NCBI GenBank assembly: GCA_900754615.1
Contig: CAAEDN010000048.1
Location: 1-7,719, forward strand
Length of the DNA stretch: 7,719 bases
DNA from: an uncultured Holdemanella sp.
Lineage (GTDB): Bacteria > Bacillota_I > Bacilli_A > Erysipelotrichales > Erysipelotrichaceae
Direction of reading: 5' to 3'
Made by a program: the position numbers and the translations under genes
Notes under the pieces: generated by a model
What the model saw: only the letters and a program-made list of their open reading frames with translations
What the model was told of the DNA's origin: nothing
Database searches by the model: none
Part shown: positions 6,342 through 7,719 of the stretch, one piece after another
Layout: each line of letters begins with the position of its first letter
Position numbering within the stretch: position 1 is the first letter of the stretch

Positions 6342-6371
6342 TTTATATTTCCTTTCCGCTTAAAATAAGCT

Positions 6372-6400
6372 TTTATACAAACAGTTATTCAATTATTCAA
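6372..6400 (-). promoter_or_regulatory. Likely sigma-A promoter for the dehydrogenase-led operon
   Basis: Just downstream of the terminator, the minus strand carries TTGAAT (6400-6395) and TATAAA (6377-6372) separated by exactly 17 bases. These match the -35 and -10 consensus at 4 of 6 and 5 of 6 positions. Transcription would start near 6365, leaving a short leader of about 25 bases before the ATG at 6341, with an AAAGGA Shine-Dalgarno. The match is imperfect in an AT-rich region, so it rests mainly on spacing and on its position between terminator and gene. Confidence 0.6.
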
Positions 6401-6403
6401 CTG
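6382..6403 (-). promoter_or_regulatory. Possible operator: interrupted palindrome with tandem TTGAATAA
   Basis: A 22-bp element overlaps the proposed -35 box. Its ends, CAGTT and AACTG, are inverted repeats around a central AATT, and the interior holds two head-to-tail copies of TTGAATAA. Such a site over a promoter could bind a regulator, for example the CdaR-type protein of this operon. No binding motif is known to me for it, and short AT-rich repeats arise by chance. Confidence 0.3.
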
Positions 6404-6412
6404 AATTTTTCT

Positions 6413-6455
6413 AAAAAAGAAAAGGACAAATCATTTCTTCCATAGATTTGTCCTT
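6413..6455 (-). terminator. Strong intrinsic terminator after EIID
   Basis: On the minus strand an 11-bp perfect inverted repeat, AAGGACAAATC and GATTTGTCCTT (6455-6445 and 6432-6422), encloses a 12-base loop. It is followed at once by a U-rich tract reading TTCTTTTTT. This is the classic Rho-independent arrangement. It begins about a dozen bases after the EIID stop and separates the EIIC-EIID unit from the dehydrogenase-led unit downstream. Confidence 0.9.
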
Positions 6456-6467
6456 GTAATTTAATAA

Positions 6468-7319
6468 CTAAATAATATGGAAGAATGTTAGTACAACAGC
6501 GATTACCATTGTGTAAACCATTAAGCGAATGAATTTTGGTCCACGCTTTGTGATATATAGATACATACTCATAACTACAACGAATGGTAACATGTTAGGT
6601 AAAATACCATCAAGAATTGATTGAACTGTTGTTGTTGCTCCGTCAGCTCCACTAGCAAATTCTAAGATAGTAGAAACTTTTACATAAGAAGCTGACAAGC
6701 ATCCAATCATGAATAAACCAACAATACTAGCAATATCAATAACTTTTTTGATTGCACCTGAATGCAAGATTTCCAATACTGAGTTCTTACCTAAAGTGTA
6801 ACCTTTATTAAATAATGTCCATGACCAGAAATATGACCATGCAATATAAATCAATCCAGGAATAAATGCTGCAAGAACAGATCCTTGTTGAGCCATTGGA
6901 ACAAAGATTGCTAATGGAATTGTAGCAACGATACCTTGGTCAACACTATCACCAATACCTGCTAAAGGACCCATCAAACCAATTTTTAATGATTGAATCA
7001 TTTCTGGAGTAATTTCATCTTCATGTCCTAATGCACGTTGCTCTTCTAATGAAATAGTAATACCATGAATGATACTTCCCCAGTCACAGTTTGTATTGAA
7101 CATTGAAGTGTGTCGCTTCATAGCATCCTTTAATTCTTCAGGTTTATCTTTATAAATTTTACGCATTACGCCATTCATTGAATATCCAAATGCTAATGCT
7201 TGCATACGGTCAAAACTAACAGGAACTTCTACTGCTGTAGTCCAACGCCACCATGCTTTTACTAAATCTTTTTTGCTGACTAATGTTTGTTTTTCTTCAG
7301 CTACCATATTTTCTGCCAT
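6468..7319 (-). CDS. PTS mannose/sorbose-family EIID component
   Basis: This is a 283-residue EIID membrane subunit, the normal family length. With EIIC it forms the translocation complex for a sugar that becomes phosphorylated on entry. Visible family marks are an N-terminal amphipathic region with WWRW and SFDRMQALAFGYSM (about 23-48), the FNTNCDWGSIIHGITISLEE segment (about 74-93), and the signature LKIGLMGPLAGIGDSVDQG (111-129). Hydrophobic segments follow near 130-170, 197-213, 240-257 and 264-283. I chose the ATG at 7319 because AGGAGG sits 9 bases upstream and the EIIC stop ends one base before it (TAA-C-ATG). A longer reading from 7364 would run 44 bases into EIIC and has no ribosome binding site. 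A strong terminator follows the stop, so EIIC-EIID look like the end of one transcription unit whose EIIA and EIIB partners lie in the next. Confidence 0.95.
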   Translation of the reverse strand: MAENMVAEEKQTLVSKKDLVKAWWRWTTAVEVPVSFDRMQALAFGYSMNGVMRKIYKDKPEELKDAMKRHTSMFNTNCDWGSIIHGITISLEEQRALGHEDEITPEMIQSLKIGLMGPLAGIGDSVDQGIVATIPLAIFVPMAQQGSVLAAFIPGLIYIAWSYFWSWTLFNKGYTLGKNSVLEILHSGAIKKVIDIASIVGLFMIGCLSASYVKVSTILEFASGADGATTTVQSILDGILPNMLPFVVVMSMYLYITKRGPKFIRLMVYTMVIAVVLTFFHII

Positions 7320-7320
7320 G

Positions 7321-7719
7321 TTAAGCCGCCTCCTCTTCATCAGTTTGTTTGAATAGTGATACAATTAATGCTAAACATAAAGCAAGCACTGCTCCAGTTA
7401 ACATTGAGAATCCTAAGATTGAATATAGGAAGAATCCTAATACAAAGAATGGTAAATATTTTTGTTTACCCATAACTACTAATGTTAATGCAAAACCTAA
7501 TGCTGGTAACATATTACCTGCGTTATTTAATCCGTTCATCAACCATGTTGGAACCACATTAATAAATGCTTGTACAACACTAGCTCCAAATAATGTTGCG
7601 ATGAATACTGGAGTGAAATATAGAACACCATTTGTTAACCATGGTAATAAGAATGAGAATACGTTTAATTTGTCATATTCACCTTCTTCAACAAATTTGT
7701 CAGCTTTTGCATTATAGAA
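7321..7719 (-). CDS. PTS mannose/sorbose-family EIIC component, 3' part (partial at window edge)
   Basis: The frame is open from the window edge to a TAA at 7323-7321 and gives the last 132 residues of a membrane protein; the start lies outside the window. It begins with FYNAKADKFVEEGEY, which matches the cytoplasmic helix of the EIIC (ManY/SorA/AgaC-like) family. Hydrophobic segments follow: LLPWLTNGVLYFTPVFIATL, the NAGNMLPALGFALTLVVMGK region, and a last one rich in F/L/G ending at a charged DEEEAA tail. EIIC forms the sugar channel together with EIID, which begins one base after this stop. An apparent start at 7557 is an internal GTG valine codon, not a real start. The family is clear; the substrate cannot be assigned from this fragment. 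Confidence 0.93.
   Translation of the reverse strand, partial: FYNAKADKFVEEGEYDKLNVFSFLLPWLTNGVLYFTPVFIATLFGASVVQAFINVVPTWLMNGLNNAGNMLPALGFALTLVVMGKQKYLPFFVLGFFLYSILGFSMLTGAVLALCLALIVSLFKQTDEEEAA
7329..7334 (-). promoter_or_regulatory. Ribosome binding site that fixes the EIID start
   Basis: A perfect AGGAGG lies within the last codons of EIIC, 9 bases before the ATG at 7319. It decides between that start and the longer in-frame ATG at 7364, and it points to translational coupling of EIIC and EIID. Confidence 0.8.

Noticed and set aside
7321..7557. Reading the EIIC fragment as a separate 78-residue gene starting at 7557
   Set aside because: That start is a GTG valine in the middle of an EIIC frame which stays open to the window edge and encodes family sequence upstream.
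7349..7717. Plus-strand open frame of 122 codons across the EIIC gene
   Set aside because: The minus-strand frame here encodes clear EIIC sequence that runs directly into EIID; the antisense product is rich in Asn/Thr/Lys and resembles nothing.
1..7719. CRISPR arrays, tRNA or rRNA genes, insertion sequences, riboswitches
   Set aside because: Apart from the single 13-bp duplication I saw no regular repeats, RNA gene signatures or transposase. Intergenic gaps are too short for a riboswitch except 6342-6467, which is explained by a terminator and a promoter.

Overview
The window is an AT-rich stretch of a Firmicutes-type (Bacillota) genome. The signs are strong AGGAGG-like ribosome binding sites, TAA-dominated stops, AT-rich third codon positions and very tight gene packing. 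A gut commensal such as an Erysipelotrichaceae member or a related low-GC lineage would fit, but the genus is inference. All ten genes lie on the minus strand, so the transcript is read from position 7719 down to 1. Both ends of the window cut through a gene.

Layout in transcription order. (1) The 3' part of a mannose/sorbose-family PTS EIIC gene (7719-7321) and the complete EIID gene (7319-6468), one base apart, closed by a strong intrinsic terminator (6455-6413). (2) A likely promoter (6400-6372), then a D-2-hydroxyacid dehydrogenase (6341-5409), a compact KdsD/GutQ-like SIS phosphosugar isomerase without CBS domains (5398-4796), PTS EIIA (4786-4367), a CdaR/PucR-type regulator (4305-3223), PTS EIIB (3221-2751) and a DapA/NanA-superfamily aldolase (2736-1849). 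(3) A second terminator-like hairpin (1841-1805), then a DeoC-like aldolase and a split transketolase: N-terminal subunit 1119-301 and C-terminal subunit 301 to the window edge.

Together the genes describe uptake and breakdown of one carbohydrate. EIIA, EIIB, EIIC and EIID import and phosphorylate it. The SIS isomerase probably interconverts aldose and ketose phosphates. Two Schiff-base aldolases, a keto-acid/hydroxy-acid dehydrogenase and a transketolase then feed the carbon into central metabolism. The CdaR-type regulator inside the operon hints at a sugar-acid-like effector. I do not recognise this gene combination as a named pathway, and the substrate cannot be read from sequence alone.

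The most striking direct observation is an exact 13-bp tandem duplication at codons 4-8 of the DeoC-like gene. It throws the well-placed ATG out of frame into an early UGA. The reading frame survives only from a TTG that is poorly placed for the Shine-Dalgarno. This may be a fresh inactivating mutation, a reversible on/off switch, or a gene rescued by weak initiation or +1 slippage at UUU-UGA.
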